A stretch of DNA of 64,000 nt from Epiperipatus broadwayi (Eukaryota; Onychophora; Udeonychophora; Euonychophora; Peripatidae), in the NCBI GenBank assembly GCA_028023455.1, contig JAQFVV010012394.1, positions 22,276,900-22,340,899 of the forward strand, read 5' to 3'. Numbering within the stretch: the stretch's first letter is position 1; every line of letters begins with the position of its first letter. Of the stretch, positions 33,952 to 45,793 are shown piece after piece. Under the pieces are notes generated by a model. The model ran no database searches. It was given only the letters and a program-made list of their open reading frames with translations, and was not told where the DNA came from. Made by a program: the position numbers and the translations under genes.

Positions 33952-34195
33952 TATATATATATATATATGTTAAATCATGGATAAATGAATTCATAGTATT
34001 CCTTTTGGAGCTTCTGTATAATAAAAATATAATAGCTAAATAGCTGATGTTTCAGTACAATAAGTACTTTTAAGCTCTGAGGAAAGTACTTGTTATTGTA
34101 TTGAGACATCAGCTATTTAACAGGAAATTACTTGTTATTGTACTTAAATGTCAGCTATTTACCTACTATATTTTTATTACATGGAAGCTCCCACA

Positions 34196-34228
34196 AATAA
34201 TACTATATATATATATATATATATAGTA

Positions 34229-34275
<47 letters not shown>
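34196..34275. repeat. TA microsatellites
   Basis: Two TA runs (about 34203-34227 and 34236-34275) around 'gtattatttc'. They border the 5' end of the gypsy remnant that follows. Confidence 0.95.
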
Positions 34276-34276
<1 letters not shown>

Positions 34277-34289
34277 GGACATGCTTTTT

Positions 34290-35829
34290 AGATTTATACC
34301 AATCATAAACCTCTGTTAGGATTATTAGAAATCATCCTATCAGGCAAATCAACAGATGATCAGTGGATGAATCCTCATGATTTTAAACTTATGTACAAAT
34401 TGAGAAAAGAAATTAGTCATGCTAATGTTCTTTCTAGATTGCCACATGTGCATGAACATGAGTTATGGGTCACTATAATAAATTATATATAGCCTCCATA
34501 AAATCCATTGCTTTAAATAATGCAGTTGTGGGCAAATGGAGTAAAGATGATGCTCATTATCAACTGGTTATAAAATGGATAAAGAAGGATGCCTTGAAGT
34601 TGACCAAGGACAAATCAATTTAAATTTTTCACTATAGTTTGTTAATGTATCTGATGATAGACTATGTATTGATTTTTGCAGAAGGAAGAGGAAAAGGTAT
34701 TAGAAATATTGCATAAAAACTTCTGGGCATTATTAGAACAAAACAACTAGAAAAATGAAATGTGTAGTAGCCTGGTATGAGCAGTGATATTGAACAGGCA
34801 GTCAAGCAATGTAAATCTTGTTATTCTACAGCTAGGCTAACCTGAAAGGAATTACAACCTGGGCCATTCCATGGCCACATTTTTTTGGTAGACATTAAGT
34901 CTTATTTGAAATGGATGAAATATAGAGTATTAAATGCTACAGGTTTCCAGAACTGATCATTTTAGGTAATGGAATTGGATTAGTTTTTCTAAAACATTCT
35001 CTAGCTAGCAATCGGATCTCTCCCCTGTCACTCTGAGTCAAATGTATTATCCAACAAGGCAATGCAGCAGTTGAAAGGGACTTTAAATAAAATCAAAAAT
35101 GAATATATTTATGAAGCTTTAATTATCATTATTGTGTTTTTCCAATATTTTACACCAAGTATCAAAAATGAATATATTTATGAAGCTTTAATTATCATTA
35201 TTGTGTTTTTCCAATATTTTACACCAAGTATCCCTCAGGAAATGATGGGGCAATCATTTTGGACTTATGTATAAGTGTTAGGTCACTAGTCATACAAAGA
35301 AAAAGAATAAACTAGAAACCATGAAATATAATATAGGTGAAACAATATCTGACGAAAAAGTAGTAGGAAACCAGAGATGTATCGAAAATGTTGTCAAGAC
35401 AACTAAGATTGATGCTGCTCTCTCATGGAAATGAAGTTCATAGATACAATCCATAAGGGAAACTACCAATGTGAGTCACTCAGAGTAGAGAATGAGAGAA
35501 CATGTTTTCCATTAGCAGAAGAAATTGATGCTGTGATAGAGAATGATTATGTTGATGCACCTTTAAAAGTATGAGAGCAAGAGATACAGGGTTGAGATGC
35601 TGGAAGAAGTTGATCCCTTGATAGTGAATAACCAACTTGATTAATCTCCAGAGGTATTTTATGGAGAAAATATTCAATGTGGAATAGATCTGATGAAGAT
35701 GGCAGAGAAAGTACAGTAGAGAAAGAACCACCAAGATGGGGATAGAAACTGAAAAAGATTGGAACAATTTAACTACTATACAATTAAACATTTCAGTGAT
35801 TTTCTAAAATGAGGGAGAAGTACTCTGCC
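34290..35829 (+). pseudogene. Ty3/gypsy pol remnant: RNase H end and integrase
   Basis: The piece begins with the end of RNase H: 'HKPLLGLLEI' and, further on, 'KEISHANVLSRLPH', matching the 'HkpLlgll' and 'nvaDaLSRlP' signatures. The integrase N-terminus follows ('DIEQAVKQCKSC', part of the HHCC zinc finger), then a core remnant ('FLVDIKSYLKW'). At 35062-35274 comes the late-core part 'MQQLKGTLNKIKNE' and 'QEMMGQSFWTYV'. Frames shift repeatedly. A 69-bp tandem duplication lies in the late-core part. It is cut at the 5' side next to the TA runs and followed by its LTR at 35830. Confidence 0.85.
35093..35230 (+). repeat. 69-bp tandem duplication within integrase remnant
   Basis: Two exact or near-exact units start at 35093 and 35162 ('atcaaaaatgaatat' to 'attttacaccaagt'). 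69 is a multiple of three, so the 70-codon frame at 35062 stays open and repeats 23 residues. Confidence 0.95.
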
Positions 35830-36247
35830 TGACTAATAAAATAATATTACATGTCCTTGCATATGTATATTATTAATTGATGTAAAATAATAAAATGTTT
35901 GTATATAAAAAATAGTCAGACATGAAATTAAATGGTCTCTCCCTAGATTAAGGATTTCAGAAAATACAAAGATATAAAACTCCCAAGAGATTATGCATAT
36001 TGCGAAGGTGTGTGTAGAAGTGTACTACTGTATGTAATGTGAGATATAGTGTCTGTTTTTATTGAGCTATAAATTAATGAAAATTGCATAAGGACTGTCA
36101 AGTAAGCTAGGCGTAAAGTCTTCTTCATCTATGTAATTATAGTAAATCCAGATGTATTAAATAGCACTGCTATATTAATTGATTCTGTTTGATTAAAACA
36201 TTTGATGCTTATTCAGGTGTAACAGTCAAGATACCCTGGATATAGCA
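35830..36247 (+). repeat. 3' LTR of the gypsy remnant (418 bp)
   Basis: Starts TGACTAATAAAA and ends TATAGCA, and aligns with the LTR at 4700-5146. The purine-rich 'aaaatgagggagaag' at 35808-35822 just upstream fits a polypurine tract. The two LTRs are clearly diverged (different element copies). Confidence 0.75.
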
Positions 36248-37658
36248 GTAGTAAGAAATGAGAGAAAAAAATTATTGAAAAAAAAGACTATCACCCAGAG
36301 TGATGAAAGTGAGACATTTTGCTATTTATTTTCGAAGTAATACATGAGAGAACACATATTCCATAATATATATATATATATGCACCCTCTCAATTTATTA
36401 TTAATATTTTTTTAAAAAAATTTGTTTATACATATATACACATACTACACATACAAAAAATCAACTGTGTCACATATATGTGCATCTTGAATAGTATTAT
36501 ACGCTTGCAGTTCAATAAACAATACATATTCTATTCTAATCAATGTTTATCCACAAAACATGAGGGCTTGGAACAAAGCACAGACTATTTCACAGCTTCA
36601 ATATATTTATTCGTTTAGCATCTGAACTTTTTGGCAGATTAACTGCAAAGTATAATAAAGGTACTTGGTAAAATTCCAACCAAAAGGTAAATTCAAATTA
36701 TTAAGTAATTTAATTTTACTATTGTACCCATAGACCCATGAGTTATTAATTATGTAATTCATAGAATGTGTTTGATCACATTTACATATATCAGTGGCTA
36801 ATACATTTCTTCCATAGAACAGATAAGCCCAATGGCCATGATCGAGTCTAGGAAGATCAAGTACAGATTACTTTATAAGAGTTAAATATTTATATCATAG
36901 CGTTTCGATTGTATATTTTTGGTTCAACATCTGAAAGGAGGATCTTGATTTGAACAGATTATATTTTAAATTAATGAATAGTGCCATTTGCTTAAAAACT
37001 TTAATTAATTTTTATTAGTGTTTTATATGCAATCATTCAGACATGAACAATTAGGATTAATTTGCTTGCACTCATCTGCCAATAGGCTTGATTCTATTGT
37101 GAGTCATGTATTTGTACGAATTTAAGTCTATACATGATAGGAAAGAGACAGTATTTCATTATTAATTACCCATAGCATTGCATTATTTTAATTTTGAATA
37201 TCTATACACATTTTTTTTATTAGTGATTTATATGTAATCATGTGGAAGAGAATCAAAATATTCAGGCATGCACTATTGTTATTCATTTACTTCCATTCAC
37301 CCATAGTTGAAAATGAGTTACTCTTTTTTTCCTATGATGGATAGAATTAAATTTGTACAAATACTTTGTCAGTTGAATTAAACATGGTCAATAGATGTTG
37401 GTTAATACAATAAGCTCTAAGCCTAGGAGATTCCCATATGTTTTTAAAGCATCTATTGATGGGTTGATGCAAGCAAATTAATAGCAATAGCACATGCCTA
37501 AACATTTTGGTTTCCTTCCATATGATTACTTAAAAACTTTTTATATATTTTTTATGAAGAAACTTTTCTTCTTATATCTAGTGAAGAAATATGTGAACAA
37601 ACAGAAGGGATTAATTTTGATTCTACTAATAATATTTCTCATTAGTAATATTAAATGA
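36248..37658. other. intergenic, no gene seen
   Basis: A short TA run near 36370; otherwise AT-rich unique sequence with no readable protein. Confidence 0.45.
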
Positions 37659-37673
37659 GTATTTACAAATTTA

Positions 37674-38102
37674 AACAAGGCAACACTCTCCATACAGTAG
37701 TGCCATCCTGTGCCAACCAGAGTAATCAATGGATGCCAGAAGGCTTGTGCATAAAATCCCTATCTAGTGCCTACTCATCCAATATCCCCAGACCAGTTTC
37801 TGGCTTGTGGCCTTTTTCAGTGAGGAGCCTTGGATCTGAGAGCACTGCACCTAGGCACTAGATAGGGATTTATGCACAAGCTAGGTGCAGTGCTCTCAGA
37901 TCCAAGGCTCTTCACTGACAAAGGCCACAAGCCAGAAACTAGTCTGGGCATATTGGATGAGTAGGCACTAGATAGGGATTTTATGCACAAGCCTTCTGGA
38001 ATCCATTGATTACTCTGGTTGGCACAGGGTGGCAGCACTGTATGGAGAGTTTTGCCTTGTTTAATAACAATTATGTGCTGTATAAGAGATGGTGATCATG
38101 TG
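37674..38102. mobile_element. fold-back element, copy 2, with 15-bp target duplication
   Basis: Shorter version of the 8608 element: arms of about 180 bp around a 26-bp loop that itself repeats arm sequence ('gcactagataggga'). It has the same unique right tail, 'aataacaattatgtgct' to 'gtgatcatgtg'. The 15-bp word gtatttacaaattta flanks it at 37659-37673 and 38103-38117. The internal deletion relative to copy 1 is symmetrical about the centre. Confidence 0.9.
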
Positions 38103-38117
38103 GTATTTACAAATTTA

Positions 38118-39340
38118 GTGCGGAAATTTTTTATCCAACCAGGAGCACAATATTCACCAGCAGAATGTGTTGATGCTAAATAGACTGTTTTTAAAAATAT
38201 TTGTGTCACCATTACACGTAGTGCCAGCTAGCTTTCCACAAAAATTATGCCTAGAAATTAATTTTGATCTAAATTTTAGCTAAATAAGGAAAATAATTTC
38301 TCTATTAAAGAATTAATCCTAAATAAGAACAGGATAAGATTATGTTTCATTCTATTATTATGAAAATGTATATTCAAGTTACAAAATTATCCTCTGTTGT
38401 TTTAAGAAAATTTTGAGCTTACTATCTTCAAGGAATTACAAATAAGAACCAACACTTTGAAATATATTTCCAATCTTTTTATATTCTTATTACAAAACTT
38501 TTCTATCTCAAAAAATGGATTTTTTTTTTGAAAGATTATTTTTCAGGGTTATATTGTTACCATATTTGAATTTATGCATTCTATTTTGAAAAGATGACTG
38601 ATAAATATATTTATAAGTAAAGGAGATATTTAAATCCATTGCCATCTTTATAGTTTAGATATTTAGTATATAACTTTATCAACATTTTCTCTATTCTTTT
38701 ACCTACTTCTTTTAAAGTGATAAAAATAATTCCATCATTGGCTGCATGTCTCCCTTTTCATTTAAAATTCTGGGCAATTCTGAAGTTGTAATAACAGAAA
38801 GGGATACTTTGTCTAATTGGTGTTTAAAATTATATGATTTTTTAAAAACACTGTTCCACATATTTATGAAGCAGCTCTAATTTCTAGTAATACTTCCATC
38901 TTTTTTTTAATGCAGAAACAAACTTTGTTTCTAATACTAAAATATCATTTCACACTTTTCAGACTTTTATCATTTTCTGTAGTTTTCCTTACCAATTTAC
39001 AATTCATTTTTCCTATATCATTATTATTATTCATACTGTTTTACAATACTAGCTATTAAATTTACTGGAAAATTCAGATTTTTGTATTAACTATCTTTTT
39101 GCAATTCAGAACGGAATATCAGTTACTTGCCTATTGATTTCAGTCACATCTGAACGATTGTCAAAGTTTCTTAATATTTTAAAACTATTGCATTTTTAAA
39201 CTTCAATTCATTGGAGTTTTTATGAAGATTAGGAATATCAAATTTTAATACTTGTTATAATATGTTGGACTATATCTGTCATTTATCATTAAATGTTGAA
39301 TGTCTAGAAAATTGTAAACTTTATTTAACTTTTCTAATAC
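38118..39340. other. intergenic, no gene seen
   Basis: AT-rich with no convincing frame or repeat structure. Confidence 0.45.
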
Positions 39341-39884
39341 AAACAACTGTTGGTAATAACACACAAATAGACAACACAAGTTAGTAGGATATGCAACATT
39401 TAAATGGTGTTATTCTTTGCTCTTCTTCAGGTAACGCTGTCCTGACTAGTGAGAATATTAGCATAGAAATCAAAAACATCTTTAGATTCTGGAATATTAA
39501 ATTTTAAAACAATGCTCTAACCAACAGAACTATTCAGCAGTAGAAATTTCATATACTTATCTCTGAGGATTGGTTTAAATTCTCTTCATTTCCCCAACCC
39601 TCAGAAATAAGTATATTGAACTAATACTGAGAGATAAATATCTTGAGCCAACTGTCATAGATAAGTATATAAAAGTTTTACTCACATAATAGTTCAGATG
39701 GTTCTTGTGATACCTTAAAATTTGATATGCAAGATTCTAAAGATATGAGTTTCATTCCTATGCTAATATTGTCACCGGACAGGCCAGAAGCACCTCAACA
39801 AAAGCAAAGAATAATACAATTTCAAATGTTATGTAGTCTACTAACTCATGCTACTTATTTGTGTGTTATTAACTAACAGTTGTT
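39341..39884. mobile_element. inverted-repeat element (about 210-bp arms)
   Basis: The left arm 'aaacaactgttggtaataac' onward is matched in reverse complement by the right arm ending 'aactaacagttgttt'. Shared inner blocks include 'taacacacaaata', 'agttagtag', 'tattctttgct', 'caatattagcata' and 'atctttagaatc'. Arms are roughly 80% alike by eye, with a spacer of about 130 bp. No protein and no obvious target duplication. It is a second fold-back family unrelated to the one at 8608. Confidence 0.75.
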
Positions 39885-41940
39885 TTTATTTCAAAAATGT
39901 AAATAAAATTTAACATTTTATAGAGATTCAACATTTAAGGATAGATCATGGAAAGAGTCCCACATATTATAACATCGAAAATACCATCATCACAAACCTT
40001 CAGGCAAAATCTGTTAATAGTGTTTTTCATAATAGTTTTTGTCTCTTCAATTTTACACTGATACAGATATTATATTTCACTAATTGACAACCTATTTCTA
40101 TGTTGAATTTATCAGGATCTTTACCATTTGGAAATATATATTTCCTACTAATCAAAATATAATTTAATTCTGCTATATTTTCTTTAAACTTTTACATGTC
40201 CATATATAGTTAACATTTTTCTCAAAAAAAACAGTTTATAATATATAATTGTTTTTCTTTTTTCTGTGAACTCAACACATCTGTGGCCTGTCTCATTTCT
40301 GTCACCATAATCAAATTTATCCACGTCTTTAACTTAACCAATTCAAGCATTAAAGTTTTCCTTATAAATTTTAAAATGTAGTTTCATTTGATCAAAAGCA
40401 CTATGATTTCCATATAAAAAATTTCTAATTCTTTGCCTTAATGAAAAATTGTTTGGTCATACACCTGGATTATCTGCATTTGATGTTTTCTATTGATTTG
40501 AATAACTAATTTTAACCATTCTGTCTGAAATATAACAAATATCCACAATGCTGTTTTTCTATTTTTTATTTACACTGAATTCCATTCATTTGTTGTTCCA
40601 ATATTTGTGCCTTTGTAGTAAAATGACTTTTAAATTAATTGTCTCTCTTCATTTTCTTCTACAACAGTAAAATTCAACCAAGTCCCTATTATGTTTATAT
40701 GTAATCATATATATGTAAACACAAATGTGTGTGAATACATTTTATAATATAAATTTATTAGTAAAAAATAACGACAATTATATGTTCATATTTGCAATAT
40801 ATTTTACAATGGCTATACTCTGCCCGCTACCATTTAGCAAAGTATAGAATCTAGTTCTAACATGAACTGCAGAAAAAGAGATTTTATGTGCTTTTATTTA
40901 TTTCCCTACCATTTCCAGCTGTATCATGGCAACCTGCCATGTGAAAGGGTATGATGTTATACTATGACAGCTTTCTTCATGCCAATATTTGGTTCTAGCT
41001 GCTTCCAGTCCTGAAGGAGGATTTGCTTCACTGCATCAACAATTTAGCATTAACAGCTATTGTCTGAACAACATGTATTATGTTTTTCAGGTTTGACAGT
41101 AGTTGTCTGGACAACATATAAACTGCCACTGTTTTGACAGTAGTTATCTATGTGTGTGTGTGTGGCTGTACAGCTTTGTAACTATTGTTGAAGAGAATGA
41201 GGATTATATCTTTCAGCATTGTAATAGAGTTTTCACATCATACCTTTAAAAAGACTGATTATTTATTGCCACAACATCAATTACCCTTAATGGTAACATT
41301 CAGATTCAGTGAGCATCTCCATGTTTGATCTGTTGTTATGTACCTATATATTAAAACAGATATACTGTTCCACGTATATATTCAAAAGATCCCCCCTCCC
41401 CCAATTAAAAAAGAATAGCATGATTTGTTGTTAAAAAGAAAAGACATAATAATGGTTAAGGAAAATTAAAAATTTAAAGAAACAAATCATGAAAATTGAC
41501 AGCAATAAAATAAAAAAAAGGTAATTTGGTCAAATTAAAAAGAAAAAAGGACAACAAATGCATTTAAATCTGCAATTAAAAAAAAAGTATAAATCTTTCT
41601 TTATTAAAATTCATCAATCAAAAAAAAAGAAAATCTATAAAGTAAAAAAAGGAAAAATATATATATATTTAAACATTAAAAAAAGATAAGTTTATTTTGT
41701 ATTTCTGAAAAATAATTCATAAGGCAAAACAACTTAGGTGTTAAACCAATGCTCCTGACAAGGAAATTTAGAATTAATTGGAATTCAAAAACACATAGCT
41801 AGATAATTGAAAACGGTCTTCTACTACCAAAAAGAATAGCCAATGAGCTGGGGGAAATGGCACAAATGTGGACGAAAACATACACCAACACCAATTGAAG
41901 CAAGCGTCATGTAAAGTGAATCCATTCTGATAAGCAGAGA
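39885..41940. other. intergenic, no gene seen
   Basis: AT-rich; A-rich from 41400 to 41700. No readable protein or clear repeat found. Confidence 0.4.
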
Positions 41941-41959
41941 GAGTATAGATAGACTGAAA

Positions 41960-42150
41960 AATTCAGATTATTAGACAGAGGGAATAGTTTTTTTTTTATT
42001 ATCAGTTTTATTAAGTAAAGCAATAGAGAGAGTAGTTTTTTTTATCAGTCATATTCGGTAAAACAAGCAGAGAAAGTATAAAATATTTGGAAAATTCTGA
42101 TTATCAGAGTGTTTGTTTTTATCAGTTTTATTAAGTAAAGCAAGACAGAA
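41960..42150. repeat. imperfect tandem repeat
   Basis: 'atcagttttattaagtaaagcaa' (given here in two overlapping parts: 'atcagttttattaag', 'taagtaaagcaa') occurs near 42001 and 42120, with a diverged unit ('atcagtcatattcggtaaaacaag') between. Confidence 0.6.
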
Positions 42151-42530
42151 AAATCAAAACTTAACCATGAACAAATAATTTAACATTGGCAGTTAGCCCA
42201 CCTTTTTCTCTATCCATGATCATGAAGTAAGCTCCACCCTCAGTTTACAGTGCCATTCATCAAAGCCTCATTGTTATGGAAAGAGAACAACAAGTAAAAA
42301 GGTAAGAATTAAAAATAATAATAATTCAATTATTAATGCTATAATAAGTTTCTCATAAAAAAATTAATGGAGAAATATAAAAACGTTAATTGTATCCTAT
42401 ACTTGAATAAATCATAAATGCTCCACAAACCTAGAATTGCTGAGTTTACGTGTTTACCTACCTGTAATAATTCTCAAAATAATGAAATGCTGCATAAATC
42501 ATAACTTCTTAACTGCATATACTTTATTAG

Positions 42531-42780
42531 AAGGACTTTAAAATGAATTATTAATAAATAAAATGCTCCTAAACTTCTCATAATTGAACTAAAAATGAAT
42601 CTTCACATGAATATGAATGAACTTTATTAGAAGGACTTGCAAATGGATCATTGATAAATAAACTGCTTCTAAACTTCTTCTCATAAGTGAACTGAAAATA
42701 AATCTTCACATGGATACACATGAACTTTATTGGAAGAACTTGCAGATGAATTGTTGTTAAATAAAATTGATGTTACTTAA
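42531..42780. repeat. three imperfect tandem units of 90-103 bp
   Basis: Units start 'actttattagaagga' at 42531, 42621 and (as 'actttattggaagaa') 42724. Each continues with 'ataaataaa..tgct', 'aaacttct' and 'aatcttcacatg' blocks; the third is cut short. Confidence 0.8.
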
Positions 42781-42964
42781 AACTACTTTTAGTTGTTCAG
42801 TTCTATTTTGCATCACTCGTCATTCATTGCACTTGTTCACAAGAATTCCATGCCTCCTGAGCTATGTCTGGCATAACTAGACCTAGGTAAGTCAGGTTGT
42901 AGTGAGATGGAACTCTAGTGGTGCCGTTTGAAAAACCAAACACAGAAATTTCTAGATGCTTCCA

Positions 42965-43123
42965 GTCTCTATGGTGCTACATCCTCTGATGAGCAGGAAA
43001 TATTGTTGTAGGGGGGTGATGTCTGTATTGGGGAAAGCCAATCAATGGTTCCTTCCTACAATATGCTCATCAGGAAATTGTTACAACCGAGGTAATAAAG
43101 GAGTTGTTCGGGGTCCGGTTACA
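42965..43123 (-). mobile_element. GC-richer hairpin-bearing insertion next to TA run
   Basis: On the minus strand it starts TGTAACCGGACC..ACCTCGGTTGTAACA, an imperfect palindrome, next to a TA run inside a gypsy LTR. A second inverted repeat follows: 'cctgatgagcatattgtagg' against the reverse complement of 'ctacaacaatatttcctgc' plus 'tcatcag' (about 42975-43075). The other end of the insertion is not located. The TGTAAC start next to TA matches the elements at 14853, 47243 and 51690. Confidence 0.55.
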
Positions 43124-43223
43124 ATATATATATGTAGGTTCATGGTGATGAATGCTCAATCTAATCTAGATAATATGGAATCTGAAATAGGGTATTATTT
43201 AAAAACCAAGATGAGATATAACA
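43124..43223 (-). repeat. gypsy LTR fragment of the internally deleted family
   Basis: On the minus strand the LTR starts TGTTATATCTCATC, right after a polypurine tract (reverse complement of 43224-43237, 'ccaaggggaggcga'). It shares 'ttatctaga' and 'attcatcaccatgaacct' with the LTR at 63553. It is interrupted at the TA run near 43124-43133. Confidence 0.75.
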
Positions 43224-43860
43224 TCGCCTCCCCTTGGCTAAAATTAGCCTTGGAGAATGTAGCCATGTAAGTGCATGAGTCAGCATCTTCTTCATTTTGT
43301 AAATTTCATCAGGCTTGGTATCTTCATAAGATGATCTAGTGTTATCATTGTTCAGATATTATGGAATTGTAAATTGATCATAGCTGGCTGGTGACTTGCT
43401 GTTGGTTTGCAACTCTGACATTTGGTGAGAGTTTCATGATGATTGGTCTTGGAACTGTAGGTTCATCACAGTTGGCTGATGACTCATCACTATTGGTTTG
43501 CAACTCTTTTGATGATGCTTTGCTGATGGCTGGTGACATGTCATCTTACCTTAGTTGGTTTCTGTGATAATGTTGTCCATCAGCAGTTTTAACCAACATT
43601 GTTTGTGATTCTTTAGCTTTGATAATCACTGCTAAAACCCATTTAGTGGTTTCCTTAAACACACGGTTTAGAATATGAGTACCTATCCACTTTTTTGCAC
43701 TTTTGTTTCATGTATTATTTTAGGATTAAAACCTTAATTATTAATAATTACTTCTGGGTAGGCCCTGTTTGAATTTATTGTTGTGAAGCGGTTCACTTTA
43801 ATCACTGTAAAACCTAAGGGAGCAAACCTGTCAGATTCTAATTAAATTGTTCTGCTTATC
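43224..43860 (-). pseudogene. internally deleted gypsy pol, copy 1 (protease end joined to integrase end)
   Basis: Read on the minus strand from about 43855: a remnant of the protease/RT linker ('agcagaacaattta..ggtttgctc', matching the plus-strand copy at 63019), a 'YPEV'-type spacer, then 'KKWIGTHILNRVFKETTKWV' and the integrase terminus 'LVKTADGQHYHRNQLR' (43556-43690). After it come short Ser/Thr/Asp-rich repeats ('gttgcaaaccaa', 'catcagccaactgtgatga') and the polypurine tract. The missing part is nearly the whole RT, RNase H and integrase core. The same junction occurs in the copy at 62850-63350. Confidence 0.8.
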
Positions 43861-43892
43861 AGCAGATATTGGTCATTGTAACTTTAACTCTT

Positions 43893-44200
43893 GCCTACCC
43901 AAGAGTAATAAATGGATGCAAGAAGGTTTATGCATAAAATCCCTATCTAGTGCTTACTCATCCAATTTCCCCAGAGTAGTTTCTAGCTTTTGGCTTTCAT
44001 CAGTGAGAAGTCTTGGATCTGAGAGCACTGAATCTAGATCTTAGGATCTAATGCAATCCTCCAGCAGCCACCTTTTATCCCTACCTAACTACAAAACTAT
44101 GAATCTAAATTTGAAAACATAGTAATATTTTCAATCCAAGCTCATTAGCTTATATATTCATATAGGTCTGAACTCAGTTCAGTAACAATACATTTTGGCA
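43893..44200 (+). mobile_element. fold-back element, copy 3 (single arm, diverged)
   Basis: One arm only, from 'gcctacccaagagtaat' through 'ataaaatccctatctagtgc' to 'aactcagttcag' and 'atacattttggca'. It is diverged from the other copies and lies inside the gypsy copy, whose protease part would continue beyond it. No target duplication recognised. Confidence 0.75.
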
Positions 44201-44935
44201 ATGATGTGATGTTTAGCAAACTTTGCATACACTTTTCCTTCACTTGAAAGTAATTTACCGTTGTAGGAACAAATAATAGGACATTGTTATGTGGGTCTTC
44301 AATCAGGGGATGTTTAAAATCATCTGCCTTTGGCTGACAACTGCTGCCTTGGCTGTTGACTTTCCAATCCCCTGGAAATAATGACCCTATTTAGTTTTGT
44401 CTGCTATTTATATTTTTTTATCAGTTACATTGCTTTACTATATATATATGCAGTATATATATTTACAATTCAGCATGTATTTTTCAATTTATCTTTATTA
44501 CCTAAAATCCATTTTCAATTTTTAAAAACAATGCTAATTCTCTTCTTTTTAAAAACAATGCTAATTCTCTGATGTCTGGGTTTTAGTATTAAAAACTATA
44601 GTGCTGCCCTCTTTTTAAATTTTAATGAGCGCTACTATAAAAGTATTAAAAAAATTATTTATTTAAAATCTACTTCAATCTACAGCGATATACTTAAGCC
44701 CACAATTATTATATTTAACCTGTAAATTAACATTTTAAAAGTTTTTTTGACACATTAAAAATCTTTTAAATTACAAAACAAAAGAAAATTGATAATAACT
44801 ATTAAAATTTATGTAGCCATTAAATAATACTAGTTCGAAATTTCTGCATTGTTGTCTTAAAAAATACTTTTGTCATTATTGACAAATAATTTAAGAATTA
44901 AAACACTTCTTTTCTTTTCAAAAACATTATTTGTT
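44201..44935. other. probable upstream gypsy remnant, then intergenic
   Basis: Minus-strand 44201-44340 may hold more of the decayed gypsy protease region but is not readable with confidence. A 25-bp direct duplication ('tttttaaaaacaatgctaat') sits at 44519-44570. The rest is AT-rich. Confidence 0.4.
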
Positions 44936-45593
44936 GTATATATATATCCACTTGTTAACGTTTCAACTATTTTTACTCTATAGTCATTTTCAAGGATCTA
45001 GAAAAAACATATTACATTATAACAAACTTCACATAATAAACCCAAAAAGACCAAAAAAATCAAAACAATATAAAAAACACACAAAAGAATATATAAACCC
45101 CATAAAAATTAAAATAAATAAAATACATTAAAATCAATTAAATTAAAACACATAATATACACCACACTTCCTTGACTCCCTTCTCAAAAAACTTTCTATT
45201 TTTATATTTTCTTTTATCCAAAAAAACCAATTGTTACAATAAAACACTTAATTCCTTTTTCTTTCTTATATACTTCAAAAGTGAATTTATTTCCAAAAAT
45301 AATTCTTTATCCATTACTTATCCAATTCTATTTAAAACAGGTTTATATCTTTTTATATATAAACTCTCTTTTACCATTCTTTCTTTATATAATCTAACCA
45401 CTTCCAACATTTTAATCTTAAAATCTGTATGTCCAACTTCCTTACTATGTATATTTACATTAGAATTCCTATCTCTCAAATGCTGTTTCAATCTTGTCTC
45501 TAATTTGTTCTTTGTTGTGCCAATATATGATACATCTCTATTATCTTTTTTACAATCCATTATGCAGAATAGCTGTGAGATAAATTTAAACAT
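44936..45593 (-). pseudogene. second PLE lineage: GIY-YIG domain and 3' end, 5'-truncated
   Basis: The minus-strand frame 45318-45593 (91 codons) reads a GIY-YIG endonuclease tail: 'DVSYIGTTKNKLETRLKQHL', 'HSKEVGHTDF', 'RMVKESLYIKRYKPVLN'. Conserved elements are YIG, an Arg/His helix (RLKQH) and the Glu of 'KESL'. This is typical of PLE C-termini, but clearly different from the 14.7-34 kb family (FYVGQS, ERVKVH, IKETLM). The non-coding tail ends 'gttgaaacgttaac' beside a TA run (about 44938-44948). The RT and most upstream sequence are absent. Codons are AT-rich, and there is no sign of a Met start belonging to this domain. Confidence 0.8.
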
Positions 45594-45793
45594 GTATGTT
45601 AGTGGTAAAATCTATATCATATTAACGAACATATTTATTCACAAATTTTTAATAATTAAAAATTTACCCTAGACACTAATACTATAATATAATGAAGCTA
45701 AATTAAAAAAAAAACAATATTATAAAGTGCATTTTTCCTTTCCTATAATCATCAAAATATTTAATTACAAAAGAAAATAAAAAGTATGTTTAC

